The notes under the pieces: model-generated
What the model saw: the letters and a program-made list of their open reading frames with translations, nothing else
The model's database searches: none
What the model was told of the DNA's origin: nothing
Translations under genes and position numbers: made by a program
NCBI RefSeq assembly: GCF_018982965.1
Contig: NZ_JACBYP010000046.1
Span: 1-57,920 of the forward strand
Direction of reading: 5' to 3'
Source: Streptomyces mayonensis
GTDB taxonomy: Bacteria > Actinomycetota > Actinomycetes > Streptomycetales > Streptomycetaceae
DNA length: 57,920 nt
Shown here: piece by piece, positions 34,869 to 43,294 of the stretch
How the letters are laid out: every line of letters starts with the position of its first letter
How positions within the stretch are numbered: position 1 is the first letter of the stretch

Positions 34869-35717
34869 TCACGCCGCCTCGTGCCGTTCCGTCGTCGTCA
34901 GTGCCGCGAGCGCGGTGGAGACCGCGGCGGTGGTGCGCAGGTCGAGCCGGGCGGTCGTCCCGCGCGCGCGGTGGCGCAGTTCGTCGGCGGCCAGGGCGAG
35001 GAGCTGGGGCAGCAGGTCGGTGCAGCGCCGGGCGACCCAGCCGGTGCCCGAGGTGGCCAGCCACCACAGGCTCGCCGTCCGGGTGGGCGCCGGGGAGGAG
35101 TTGACGGATGAGGGCGCCGGTCCAGTGGCGGTGCCGCGCTCGGCGAGCAGTTCGTGGAAGCGCAGGGCCAGCCTGCGGTGGCCGCTCTCGCCGGGATGCA
35201 GCCGGTCCGCGCTCCACAGGGAGCGGTCCGTGATCCAGTCGCCCTCGCACACGTGGAGGTGCACGGCCCCGTACCGGTCCGACAGTGCGTGCACCACGGC
35301 GTTGACCGCACGCTGCCGCCGCGCCAGCGGCCGGGCGAGCGCGGCCGGCAGCCCCAGCATCGCCCCGGGGTCCGGCAGACATGCCGTGAGCAGCAGTGCG
35401 CCCCGCCGGGCGCAGGCGGCGTACACGGTGTCGAGCCGGGTGGCGACGGCGCCGAGGTCGAAGGTGCGGCGCAGGGTGTCGTTGACGCCGACGACGACGG
35501 CCACCAGGTCGGGCCGCAGGGCGAGGCAGGCCGGCAGCTGGCGCTCGGCGACGTCGCGGGTCTGCGCTCCGCTGCGGGCGAGGTTGGTGAAGCCCACCGG
35601 CTCCTCGGCGAGCCCGGCGGCGAGGAGTTCGGCCCAGCCGCGCCACCGGTCGTCCACCGGGTCGCCCACGCCCTCGGTCAGCGAGTCGCCGAGGGCGACG
35701 AAACGCAGGCGTCTCAC
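34869..35717 (-). CDS. SGNH/GDSL hydrolase
   Basis: A 282-aa SGNH-fold esterase/lipase-type hydrolase. Block I FVALGDSLTEG supplies the nucleophile (S12), block III is GVNDTL, and block V is DRLHPGESGH (Asp/His of the triad). There is no signal peptide, so it is probably cytoplasmic or membrane-peripheral. The C-terminal 60 residues are outside the core fold. The GTG start overlaps the stop of the upstream glycosyltransferase (GTGA), so it is part of that operon and may deacylate or acylate the glycolipid or glycoside made there. Substrate unknown. Confidence 0.9.
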   Translation of the reverse strand: MRRLRFVALGDSLTEGVGDPVDDRWRGWAELLAAGLAEEPVGFTNLARSGAQTRDVAERQLPACLALRPDLVAVVVGVNDTLRRTFDLGAVATRLDTVYAACARRGALLLTACLPDPGAMLGLPAALARPLARRQRAVNAVVHALSDRYGAVHLHVCEGDWITDRSLWSADRLHPGESGHRRLALRFHELLAERGTATGPAPSSVNSSPAPTRTASLWWLATSGTGWVARRCTDLLPQLLALAADELRHRARGTTARLDLRTTAAVSTALAALTTTERHEAA

Positions 35718-36871
35718 GGGGCGGCCCCCGGCAGTGCGGGGCGGGTGGGCACCGCCGCGTCGTGCGCGGACAGGAAGGCCTCGACGGCCGTGCCCCAGCC
35801 GAAGCACTCGGCACGCGCGCGTGCCGCTCCGCGCCGGTCCGCCTCGCGGCGGGCGAGGACCACTTCCACGGCCTCCGCGAACGCCTCGCCGTGGTCCGAG
35901 GCGACGGCACCGGCGGAGCCGATCACCTCGGACAGCGCCGACGACGCGCTCGCCACCACCGGTGTGCCGGACGCCATCGCCTCCAGTGCCGCGAGCCCGA
36001 AGGTCTCGGCGGGACCGGGGGCCAGGCAGACGTCGGCACTGGCCTGGAGCGCGCCCAGTGCACCGGGGTCGGCGAGATGACCGAGGAAGGTGACCGGGAG
36101 CGCCAGCTCCCGCGCCCGCTGTTCGAGCCGCGGTCGCAGCGGGCCGTCACCGGCGACCACCAGCACCGCGCGCCCGCCGCGCCGTCGCAGCGCGTCGAGC
36201 GTGTCCAGCGCCGTACCGGGCCGCTTCTCCACGGACAGCCGGGAGCACATCACCAGCAGGGTCTCGTCCGCGCGCGCGTACCGGGCGCGCAGTCCGGGGT
36301 CGCACAGCGCCGGGTGGCGTCCGGCCAGGTCGACGCCCAGGGGTGCGCGTACGACGTTGCGCGCACCGATGCGGACGAACTCCCGCGCGGCGAACTCGGT
36401 GGTGCACACCACGCGCGCGTAGCTGTGTGCCGTACGGAGGTTGAGGGCGTCGGCGGCGCGCCGGGCCGCGGGCTCGGGCAGACCCCAGGTCCGCAGGACC
36501 CCGTCGGCGGTCTCGTGGGAGACCATCACGGCGGGAACCCTGGCCCGCCGGGCCCACCTGCCGGTCCAGCGCAGGGTGGTGCGGTCGGCCACCTCCAGGC
36601 GGTCGGGGGCCAGGTCCTCCAGGAGCGCGGCCACCTGCCGCCTGCCGGTCAGGACGCGGTAGCCACCGGTGCCGGGCAGCAGAGGTCCGGGCAGGGTGAT
36701 CACCCTGCCCTGTTCGGTCTCCCGGTCGTCGGCGTGGGCGCCGGGCACGACGAGGACGGGGTCGTGCCCCGCCGCCCGGTATCCGCGGCCCAGCTCGCGC
36801 AGTGCGGTGCGCAGGCCGCCGGACGCGGGTGCGACGAAGTTGGCGAGCCGGACGATCCGCAGCGCGTTCAT
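35714..36871 (-). CDS. GT4 family glycosyltransferase
   Basis: 385-aa GT-B fold retaining glycosyltransferase. The acceptor half begins MNALRIVRLANFVAPASGGL. The donor half has SRLSVEKRPG (about 190-199), VVAGDGPL and the E-x7-E motif PAETFGLAALEAMASG. The donor is probably a nucleotide sugar such as GDP-mannose, and the acceptor may be a lipid. Start ATG 36871 overlaps the stop of the next glycosyltransferase (ATGA), giving a three-gene coupled operon. No membrane segment. Confidence 0.9.
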   Translation of the reverse strand: MNALRIVRLANFVAPASGGLRTALRELGRGYRAAGHDPVLVVPGAHADDRETEQGRVITLPGPLLPGTGGYRVLTGRRQVAALLEDLAPDRLEVADRTTLRWTGRWARRARVPAVMVSHETADGVLRTWGLPEPAARRAADALNLRTAHSYARVVCTTEFAAREFVRIGARNVVRAPLGVDLAGRHPALCDPGLRARYARADETLLVMCSRLSVEKRPGTALDTLDALRRRGGRAVLVVAGDGPLRPRLEQRARELALPVTFLGHLADPGALGALQASADVCLAPGPAETFGLAALEAMASGTPVVASASSALSEVIGSAGAVASDHGEAFAEAVEVVLARREADRRGAARARAECFGWGTAVEAFLSAHDAAVPTRPALPGAAP

Positions 36872-37995
36872 GCCGCCAGTACCGCCTTCCGCGCGGCGAG
36901 CACGTCGGTGTAGTGGCCGATCAGCCGGTCGCCGACGGCCGCCCAGGTGCGGCTCTCCACGGCCAAGCGGCCGGCCGCTCCGTACGCGGCCCGCAGCGCG
37001 GGGTCCGACGCCAGGGACCACACCGCGTCCCGTACGGCTCCGGCGTCGCGCGGCGGCACCAGCAGGCCGGTGCGTCCGTGGGCCACGAGGTCCAGCGGGC
37101 CGCCCGCGGCGGGCGCCACGACCGACACGCCGCTCGCCATGGCCTCCTGCACCGTCTGGCAGAAGGTCTCGAAGGGGCCGGTGTGCGCGAAGACGTCCAG
37201 GGAGGCGAAGACCCGGGCGAGTCCGTCGCCGGTACGGCGGCCGAGGAAGACGGCGCCCGGCAGCGCGGCCTCCAGGCCCGCCCGGCTCGGTCCGTCCCCG
37301 ACGACCACGACACGCACACCGTCCAGGGCGCAGACGCCCGAGAGCAGTTCGACCTGCTTCTCGGGGGCGAGGCGGCCGACGTAGCCGACGATCAGCTCGC
37401 CGTCGGGCGCGAGTTCGCGGCGCAGCGCCTCGTCGCGCCGCCCGGGCCGGAAGCGGACGGTGTCCACGCCGCGGGGCCACAGCTCGACCCGGGGCACGCC
37501 GTGGGCGCGCAGGTCGTGCAGGGCGGCGCTGGAGGGGGCGAGGGTGAGTTCGGCGGCGGAGTGCACGGAGCGGATGCGGCGCCAGGCGGCCGCCTCGCCC
37601 GCCCCCATGTACGTACGGGCGTATCCGGCGAGGTCGGTCTGGTAGACGGCCACGGCGGGGACGCCGAGCCGGGCGGCGGCGGCCATGCCCCGGACGCCGA
37701 GGACGAAGGGGCTGGCCAGGTGGACGACGTCCGCGCGGTGCTCGGCGATGGCGGCGGCGACGCGACGGCTGGGCAGGGCGACACGGACCTGGGGGTAGCC
37801 GGGGAGCGGGAGGGAGGGGATCCGGACGACCGGGCACGGGGCGGACGCGTCCGACTCGCCGCCGGCGGCGGTGGCCGGTGCGACGACGAGGCAGTCGTGC
37901 CCGCGGTCGACGAGGTGCCGGGCGGTCTGGAGCGCGCAGTGGGCGACGCCGTTCACATCAGGGGGAAAGGATTCGGTCACGATGACGACACGCAT
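36868..37995 (-). CDS. GT4 family glycosyltransferase (MgtA/PimB'-like)
   Basis: 375-aa GT-B transferase resembling GDP-mannose-dependent alpha-mannosyltransferases. The opening MRVVIVTESFPPDVNGVA and glycine-rich loop are typical; the donor site has YVGRLAPEKQVELL (about 201-214), VVVGDGPSR and the E-x7-E motif PFETFCQTVQEAMASG. It heads the operon with a second GT4 and an SGNH hydrolase, so a mannosylated lipid or small glycoside is a reasonable product. The ATG has no ribosome site and may be leaderless. Confidence 0.9.
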   Translation of the reverse strand: MRVVIVTESFPPDVNGVAHCALQTARHLVDRGHDCLVVAPATAAGGESDASAPCPVVRIPSLPLPGYPQVRVALPSRRVAAAIAEHRADVVHLASPFVLGVRGMAAAARLGVPAVAVYQTDLAGYARTYMGAGEAAAWRRIRSVHSAAELTLAPSSAALHDLRAHGVPRVELWPRGVDTVRFRPGRRDEALRRELAPDGELIVGYVGRLAPEKQVELLSGVCALDGVRVVVVGDGPSRAGLEAALPGAVFLGRRTGDGLARVFASLDVFAHTGPFETFCQTVQEAMASGVSVVAPAAGGPLDLVAHGRTGLLVPPRDAGAVRDAVWSLASDPALRAAYGAAGRLAVESRTWAAVGDRLIGHYTDVLAARKAVLAA

Positions 37996-38032
37996 ACCGG
38001 TGTTGTCGCCGCGCTGGACGTGCTCGCGTCAA
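37996..38032 (-). promoter_or_regulatory. Candidate promoter for a leaderless glycosyltransferase mRNA
   Basis: On the minus strand TTGACG (38027-38032), 18 bp, then CGACAA (38003-38008); the ATG begins 8 bp after the -10. The -10 is weak. No Shine-Dalgarno sequence precedes the ATG, which fits initiation on or next to the first codon. Confidence 0.45.
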
Positions 38033-38199
38033 CGTCGATCTTTCCGGCCGAGGAACGGCCCGTGAGCGTTGCACGCCCGCCCGAAGGGGTCGGTCACCGG
38101 CCACGCCCGGCTGGCCGGCGGGCCATCCGTCGTTCACGCGAACGGGCCCTCCCGGCGTCCTCGCCGCCCGTTGGAACATCGTCCCGGCCGGCCGGGACG

Positions 38200-38440
38200 A
38201 CGCCGACGTGTACTCCTCTGTTACTTCTCCGCCCGCCCCCGGGGGGGGCCCCCCCCCCGCGCGGGGGGGCCCCCGCCGCGGGCGCGCGGGGGGCGCCGCC
38301 CCCCCCCGCCCCGCCCGGCCCCCCCCCCCCCCCCGCGCGGCGCGCCCGCCGCCCCGCCCCCCCCCCCCCCCGGCCCCCCCCGCCCCGGCCCCGCCCCCCC
38401 CCACGCCGACGTGTACTCCTCTGTTACTTCTCCGCCCGCC
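38200..38440. repeat. 38-bp direct repeat flanking a C/G-only tract
   Basis: The string from ACGCCGACGTG to CTCCGCCCGCC is identical at 38200-38237 and 38403-38440. The second copy runs straight into a perfect hairpin; the first runs into the C/G-only tract. This fits a duplicated read end at a hairpin stall. Confidence 0.9.
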
Positions 38441-38481
38441 GCGTGGGACTCCCCCCGGCCGGGCGGCGTCCCACGCGGCGG
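38436..38481. terminator. Hairpin terminator
   Basis: CCGCCGCGTGGGAC (38436-38449) pairs perfectly with GTCCCACGCGGCGG (38468-38481), 14 bp, 18-nt loop. Probably ends the HEAT-repeat gene transcript. Confidence 0.7.
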
Positions 38482-38493
38482 AGGCACTCGGTC

Positions 38494-38597
38494 CGGTCAG
38501 CCGACCAGGACGCCCGGTCAAATCATGCGACGAGGACGCCCGGTCCGGTCACCCGACGAGCATGCCCGGTCCGGTAATCCGCCTGTGTCGCCCGGTC
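38494..38597. repeat. Four 26-bp tandem repeats after the HEAT-protein stop
   Basis: Exact 26-bp period: units at 38494, 38520, 38546 and 38572, each ending GCCCGGTC, with variable centres (CGACGAGGACGCCCGGTC core in units 1-3). The last unit abuts the stop codon at 38598. Confidence 0.85.
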
Positions 38598-40016
38598 TCA
38601 CACGGCGGGCGCGTCCGGTCCGAAACGGCTGCGTACGGCCGTCTGGACCTCGTCCTCCTCGGCCGGATCGGCGGCGAGCCTGCGCAGCCGTTCGACGACG
38701 CGGTTGTCACCGGTCTCGGCGTGGCGGGCGGCGACCCCCCGGGTGGTCTCCTCGCAGTCCCACAGGCACTCGACGGCGAAGCCCGCGGCGAAGGACGGAT
38801 CGGTGGCGGCGAGCGCGCGGGCGGCCCGGCCGCGCAGGTGGGAGGAGGCGGTCTCGCGGTAGATGTGGCGCAGTACGGGGGCCGCGCAGGCGATGCCCAG
38901 CCGTCCCGCACCGTCGGCGAGGGTCCACAGGGTCGGCGCGTCGGGCCCTTCGCCCCGTACGGCCTCCCGCAGCGCGGCGAGGACCAGGTCGCGGTCCTGG
39001 GCGGCGCCCCGGCAGGCGAGTACCCGTCCGGCGGCGGCGCCCAGGGCGTCGGGCCGGTGCACCCAGCCGCGGGCCCGGTCGACGGCGGCGAGGCTGCGCA
39101 TGCGCTCGTAGGCGGCGACGGCGGCCTCCACGACCGGGGTGGAGCCGGTGACCACGGCACCCTCGATCAGGTCGAGGACGTCCGGGTCGTTGCCGTCGGC
39201 GAGGTAGTGCAGGGCGGTGCAGCGGGCGCCCTCGGTGCCGGAGCGCGCGGCCTCGAGGATCTCGGGCCGGTCCTCGGGGCCGGCGACGGCGAGGAGGCAG
39301 CGGGCGGCGGGCACATGGAGCGCGGTGCCGCGCTCGGCGCCCTGGTCGGCCCAGTCGAAGACGGCCCGCACGCTCCACCCGGGACGCGGCCCGGCGGGGG
39401 TCAGCTGCCGCTGCCAGCGGTCGAAGCAGCCCGTCTCCTGGGCGGCACGCACGCGCGTGCCGATCGATTCGCGGGGATCGTCGGCCCACAGGCGCCAGGG
39501 CCGGGGTTCGAAGGCGTCCCGCACGGCGGCGGCCAGTTCGGCCTCGCCCTCGGGATCGCGGGGGAAACGGGCCAGGACCGGCGCGGCGAGGGCGTGCAGC
39601 CCGGCGTCGTCGTCGCGCAGCGCCAGCTCGTCCAGCGCCCACGCCCAGTTGACGCCGTGCGCGGCGTACCGGCGCAGCAGTCCGAGGGCGTCCGGCCTGC
39701 CGTACGAGGCGAGGTGTCCGAGGACCGCGAGGGCGAGGCCGGTGCGCGACTCGTCGGCGTCCAGGACGTCCTCGGGGTCGAAGAGATGGGCCTCGATCGC
39801 CTCCAGCCCGCCGTTCAGGTCGAGGTAGAGGCGGGCGTAGTAGAGGGAGCGGTTCTCCACCTGCCAGTCGTGGCGGGGGTCGTGCAGCACACAGTGGTTC
39901 AGCGCGGCGAGCGCCTCCGCGCGGGGGGCGGTGAGCGCGTGCAGCGTGCCGTCGCCGCGACCCCGCTGGAGCAGGCCGAGCAGCGTACCGCTGGGCGCTA
40001 TGACCGGATCGAACAT
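38598..40016 (-). CDS. HEAT-repeat protein
   Basis: 472 aa, soluble, built of about 35-residue helical pairs with HEAT/PBS-lyase-like spacing (for example GRPDALGLLRRYAAHG, DPDVLDLIEGAVVTG, LRGRAARALAATDPSFA). HEAT solenoids are protein-interaction scaffolds. ATG 40016 with GAGGC upstream is chosen; an in-frame extension to 40220 has no similar composition. The gene is followed by tandem repeats and a hairpin. Specific role unknown. Confidence 0.85.
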   Translation of the reverse strand: MFDPVIAPSGTLLGLLQRGRGDGTLHALTAPRAEALAALNHCVLHDPRHDWQVENRSLYYARLYLDLNGGLEAIEAHLFDPEDVLDADESRTGLALAVLGHLASYGRPDALGLLRRYAAHGVNWAWALDELALRDDDAGLHALAAPVLARFPRDPEGEAELAAAVRDAFEPRPWRLWADDPRESIGTRVRAAQETGCFDRWQRQLTPAGPRPGWSVRAVFDWADQGAERGTALHVPAARCLLAVAGPEDRPEILEAARSGTEGARCTALHYLADGNDPDVLDLIEGAVVTGSTPVVEAAVAAYERMRSLAAVDRARGWVHRPDALGAAAGRVLACRGAAQDRDLVLAALREAVRGEGPDAPTLWTLADGAGRLGIACAAPVLRHIYRETASSHLRGRAARALAATDPSFAAGFAVECLWDCEETTRGVAARHAETGDNRVVERLRRLAADPAEEDEVQTAVRSRFGPDAPAV

Positions 40017-40348
40017 GGGAAACAGCCTCACATCAAGCGTCGACGCAACCGGGGAGCACGCGTTACCTGGCCGTGCGCCAACACGTCGGAGCGCCCGCCG
40101 TCTCTTGCTTGCCGAAGACCATGTTCCTGCCTCTCGTCGGTGGCCCTTGCGGGCCGTGTCACGGCCCGCGCGGTGCGGCAACACCTGCCCAGCCATCACG
40201 TCCGTGAACCACGTCGTCATGATGGCCCGGCGGTCACATCTGCCGCGACCGAAATTTCGGCGGCCCTGTACCGCCTCCCCCGTTGTGAGTGTTTTACCTG
40301 GTCACAGAGGACGGACCGGACCTGGTGAAGGTCCGGGCCGGCATCCGG
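40017..40348. other. Intergenic region between HEAT and ankyrin genes
   Basis: 332 bp without a convincing gene. A 12-bp palindrome CCGAAATTTCGG (40249-40260), flanked by GCCGC/GCGGC, may be an operator or hairpin, and a terminator-like stem follows the ankyrin gene. Confidence 0.5.
40316..40336. terminator. Short hairpin after the ankyrin gene
   Basis: CCGGACCT-GGTGA-AGGTCCGG, a perfect 8-bp stem, starting 13 bp past the ankyrin stop on the minus strand. Confidence 0.5.
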
Positions 40349-40741
40349 TCACTGAGCGCCGAAGAGCTCCAGCAGCTCCGTCCGGGCGAACATCCGGGCC
40401 GTGTCGACGGCCGACGGAGTGCCCGCGGCCGGGTCCGCGCCGGCCTCCAGGAGCACCCTGGTCACTTCCGTCTCACCCTTGAAGGCGGCTCCGGCGAGCG
40501 GGGTCTGCCCCCGGTCGTTGACGCGGTCGGCGTCGGCGCCACGACTCAGCAGTGCGCGCACCGCCTCGGCGTGGCCGTGATAGGCGGCGAGCATGACGAG
40601 GGAGTCACCGCGGTCGTTGGTGAGATTCGCCGGAACGCCGGCATCCACGTACGCCACCAGTTCCTCGGTCCGCCCCTGCCGGGCCAGATCGAAGATCTTG
40701 GTCGCCAGCTCCACGACCTCGGGGTCGGGGGCTTCACTCAT
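40349..40741 (-). CDS. Ankyrin-repeat protein
   Basis: 130 aa with about three ankyrin repeats: TNDRGDSLVMLAAYHGHAEAVRALLSRGAD-type units at about 40-70 and 73-103, preceded and followed by capping helices. It is cytoplasmic, with a presumed protein-binding role. ATG 40741 (MSEAPDPEV) is chosen; GTG 40753 in frame is possible and closer to GAGAGG. It is divergent from smeA with 196 bp between, so the two may share a regulatory region. Confidence 0.9.
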   Translation of the reverse strand: MSEAPDPEVVELATKIFDLARQGRTEELVAYVDAGVPANLTNDRGDSLVMLAAYHGHAEAVRALLSRGADADRVNDRGQTPLAGAAFKGETEVTRVLLEAGADPAAGTPSAVDTARMFARTELLELFGAQ

Positions 40742-40937
40742 CGACTGGACCACCTCTCACTGTGACTGCGAAACGCCAGGGTACTGGCTCGCGGGGAGCC
40801 CGACCGGCCCAAGGACCGCTCCGCCACCCGGGGCAATTCCAGAGAATTTCGCCCATTTGCACCTTTTATCGTATGGATACATGCTGTGAGCCTGGAAGTA
40901 CTCATGGTGACTGTCCCCGTGAACCAGGAGAACTCAC

Positions 40938-41132
40938 ATGATCCTCTCGATCTCAGGCGTGGTCCTGCTCGGCATCGTCGTCTTCATCTTCTTCCGCAAG
41001 GACGGCCTCAAGGCCTCGCACGCCCTCGTCGCGGTCCTGTTCGGGTTCTACCTCGCGAGCACGGCCATCGCCCCGAGCATCAAGGCGGGCGGCGAGAGCC
41101 TGGCGGGTCTCCTCGGCGGCATCAAGTTCTGA
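40938..41132 (+). CDS. smeA: SmeA, small sporulation membrane protein
   Basis: 64 aa, two hydrophobic segments (about 2-19 and 26-45) joined by a basic turn (RKDGLK), then a short Gly/Ala/Lys tail. In S. coelicolor SmeA acts in sporulation septation and chromosome segregation and targets the FtsK-like SffA to septa; the identification rests on size, sequence and the following sffA gene. The ATG has a strong AGGAG 8 bp upstream. sffA starts 52 bp downstream. Expression is expected late, in sporulating aerial hyphae. Confidence 0.88.
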   Translation: MILSISGVVLLGIVVFIFFRKDGLKASHALVAVLFGFYLASTAIAPSIKAGGESLAGLLGGIKF

Positions 41133-41184
41133 CGGCCCGCTCCCACGCCCGACACCCGCACGTACGCACCTCCAGGAGGCAGCA

Positions 41185-43149
41185 GTGGCCCGGCGGCCCC
41201 TCCCCCGCATTCTGAGCAACGGCGGCGCACAGCTCGCCCGGAGCCGGGAGCTGGCCCGGACGGCGGCCGACAGCGCCACCGACGTCCTCCAGCCGCTGAT
41301 CACGATCGCCCGCGGTCTGCGCCGGCTGGCCGCGGCCGCCCGGCGCCGATGGACCGAGACCCCCAAGGACCGGCGCGGCGCACTGCTGTTCCTGGTGGCC
41401 TCGGTGGTCCTGGTCGTGGCGCTCGTGCCGTACGGTCCGCTGCTCGCCGTCATCGCCCTGATGGCGGCGGCAGCCTGGCAGGGCCGGGACCGCACCCCGC
41501 CGGCGCCCGAAGGCCCCGACAACGCGCAGACCGGACGTCTGCAGTCGCTCTACGAGGCACTGGTCCCCTACTTCCAGCTCGCCGAGGACCCCGCTCCCCT
41601 GTACGCCCACGGCGGCACCTGGGAGAGGGCGTTCCCGGCGTACGAGGTCGACGACGGCGGACGCCTCTCCCACCTGGTGATCCGCTATCCCGCCCACTTC
41701 ACCGACGGGGAGGCCGAGTCCCGGGCCCGGATCGAGCACCTGCTCACCGCGAAGGCGGGCCGGCGCCGCGAGTACCACTTCGAGTGGGACGAGGAGGCCA
41801 ACCACCTCACCGTCGACGTGCTCCCGGCGCTGCCCACCGACATCGCCGCCCAGCGTTTCGTGACGGCGCCCGGCGAGACCGTCCTCGGCTTCACGGACCC
41901 GACCCGGGTCCAGCGCACCCTCCCGCTCACCCACGGCGCGGAGCAGCGCGACGTGCCGCCGGTCGTCTGGCGCACCGGCATCCGCTCGACCGAGCCCCAT
42001 CTGCTGGTCCTGGGACAGCCCGGCACCGGCACGTCCACCCTGCTGCGCTCGGTCGCCCTCCAGGCACTGCACCACGGCGATCTCCTGATCGTCGACGGCG
42101 GCGGCACCGGCGAGTACGCCTGCCTGGTCGGCCGGGACGGCGTCCTGGCCGTCGAGTGCGGTCTCACCGGGGCGCTGACCAGCCTGGAGTGGGCGGCCGC
42201 CGAGACGGAGCGCCGCCTGATCTCCGTCAACAGGGCCCGTCAGGAGGGGCTGGCGGCGCCGGACGACACCAGGCGGCCCCTGTGGGTCTTCCTGGACCGT
42301 CCCACCGCTTTCACGCACCTGGCAGGCGCCGACGGCCGCAGGGACCCGCAGACCCTGCTCCAGATCCCGCTGCGGCACGGGCGGGCCGCGAACGTGACCG
42401 TGGTCGTCGCCGACCAGCTGGACGCCCTGGACGGCCTCACCGACGCCGTACGGCACCACACGCGCGCGCGTGTGGTGCTCGGTCCGGCCACGGCGGACGA
42501 GCTGACGAGGGTGCTGGGCGCTCCCCCGCACACCACACCCGTCGACCAGGTGCCGCCCGGTCGCGGCTACGCCCGCCTGGGCCACGGTCCCGTGCACCGC
42601 CTCCAGGTCCCGGCCACCCCCGACCCCTACGACGACGCGACCAGCGACGCCCACCGGGAGGCGGTGCTCGGCCTGCTCCCGCCGCGCACCACACCTGCGG
42701 ACGGGGAGCAGGCCCCGCTCCCTCCGGAGGCGGGCGCGGAGGCGGAGGCGGACAAGACGGAGGAAGGGCCGGGGCCAGTGGCCATGGAGAAGATGCCGGT
42801 GTCCGTGGGGCCCATGCCCGCGGAGCCCGTTTCCATGACGGAGGAGTCCGTGCGGTCGGCCTCGAAGGACCCGGTGACCATGGCGAAGAGCGAGGAGAAG
42901 GAGACGTACGCCGTCCGGGCGACGGCGGGCGGCGGGCGCGAGGAGGCCGGGGCGGACGCCGGGCCCTCACCGGCCACGGGGGAAACGCCCGCGCCGCGGG
43001 CGGACGCCGGCCCGGCCCGCACGGGCACCGTTCCCGCCGAGGGAGCTCTCCCGGCGGACACCGTCCCCTCCAGGGAAACCGTCCCGTCGGACGCCGCCCC
43101 CGCGAGGGAGACCGTCCCGGCCGACGCGGTCGCGGCAGAGACCTCCTGA
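41185..43149 (+). CDS. sffA: SffA, SpoIIIE/FtsK-like protein with degenerate Walker A
   Basis: 654 aa: N-terminal helical region, two membrane helices (about 67-97), an FtsK/SpoIIIE-like P-loop domain (about 110-500) and a 150-residue low-complexity acidic/Pro-Ala-Thr tail with repeats of the type SRETVPSDAAP. SffA is septum-associated in Streptomyces sporulation and depends on SmeA. The P-loop reads GQPGTGTSTLL (277-287): the catalytic lysine is Thr283 (codon ACG at 42031). The Walker-B-like VFLDRP has Asp followed by Arg. It may bind nucleotide weakly or not at all. GTG 41185 has AGGAGG upstream. A perfect 26-bp palindrome lies inside it. Confidence 0.9.
   Translation: MARRPLPRILSNGGAQLARSRELARTAADSATDVLQPLITIARGLRRLAAAARRRWTETPKDRRGALLFLVASVVLVVALVPYGPLLAVIALMAAAAWQGRDRTPPAPEGPDNAQTGRLQSLYEALVPYFQLAEDPAPLYAHGGTWERAFPAYEVDDGGRLSHLVIRYPAHFTDGEAESRARIEHLLTAKAGRRREYHFEWDEEANHLTVDVLPALPTDIAAQRFVTAPGETVLGFTDPTRVQRTLPLTHGAEQRDVPPVVWRTGIRSTEPHLLVLGQPGTGTSTLLRSVALQALHHGDLLIVDGGGTGEYACLVGRDGVLAVECGLTGALTSLEWAAAETERRLISVNRARQEGLAAPDDTRRPLWVFLDRPTAFTHLAGADGRRDPQTLLQIPLRHGRAANVTVVVADQLDALDGLTDAVRHHTRARVVLGPATADELTRVLGAPPHTTPVDQVPPGRGYARLGHGPVHRLQVPATPDPYDDATSDAHREAVLGLLPPRTTPADGEQAPLPPEAGAEAEADKTEEGPGPVAMEKMPVSVGPMPAEPVSMTEESVRSASKDPVTMAKSEEKETYAVRATAGGGREEAGADAGPSPATGETPAPRADAGPARTGTVPAEGALPADTVPSRETVPSDAAPARETVPADAVAAETS
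42453..42478. repeat. Perfect 26-bp palindrome inside sffA
   Basis: GCACCACACGCGC and its complement form an uninterrupted 26-bp palindrome coding for HHTRARVV. It has an alternating purine-pyrimidine centre (CG repeats). Confidence 0.8.
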
Positions 43150-43294
43150 CGCCGTGGCCGGGACCGGGGCGGCGGCACGACCCACCGCGCCGCCCCGGCC
43201 CCACCGCACGTCCCCGCGCGGCCCGCGCACCAGGAAAGGCACCCGGCACCCGAGCCCACCACTTCGCGAGCCCGGCCTGCTGGGGCACGACCTC

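Larger units (their letters stand above)
37996..38597. other. Intergenic region with anomalous C/G-only block
   Basis: The 602-bp gap between two minus-strand genes has: the glycosyltransferase promoter; a 38-bp sequence present twice (38200-38237, 38403-38440); 165 bases between the copies (38238-38402) that contain no A or T and long C runs; a strong hairpin; and four 26-bp tandem repeats. The C/G block looks like a base-calling or assembly artefact rather than real DNA. Confidence 0.7.

Noticed and set aside
38494..38597. CRISPR-like array
   Set aside because: Units are contiguous 26-bp degenerate tandem repeats without unique spacers, and no cas genes are in the window.
40017..40220. N-terminal extension of the HEAT-repeat protein
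   Set aside because: Residue composition is unlike the HEAT body and the ATG at 40016 has a better context.
38208..40328. 706-codon plus-strand frame running through the C/G-only tract
   Set aside because: Starts in the suspected artefact, is Pro/Gly/Arg only in that part, and then shadows the HEAT-protein gene.
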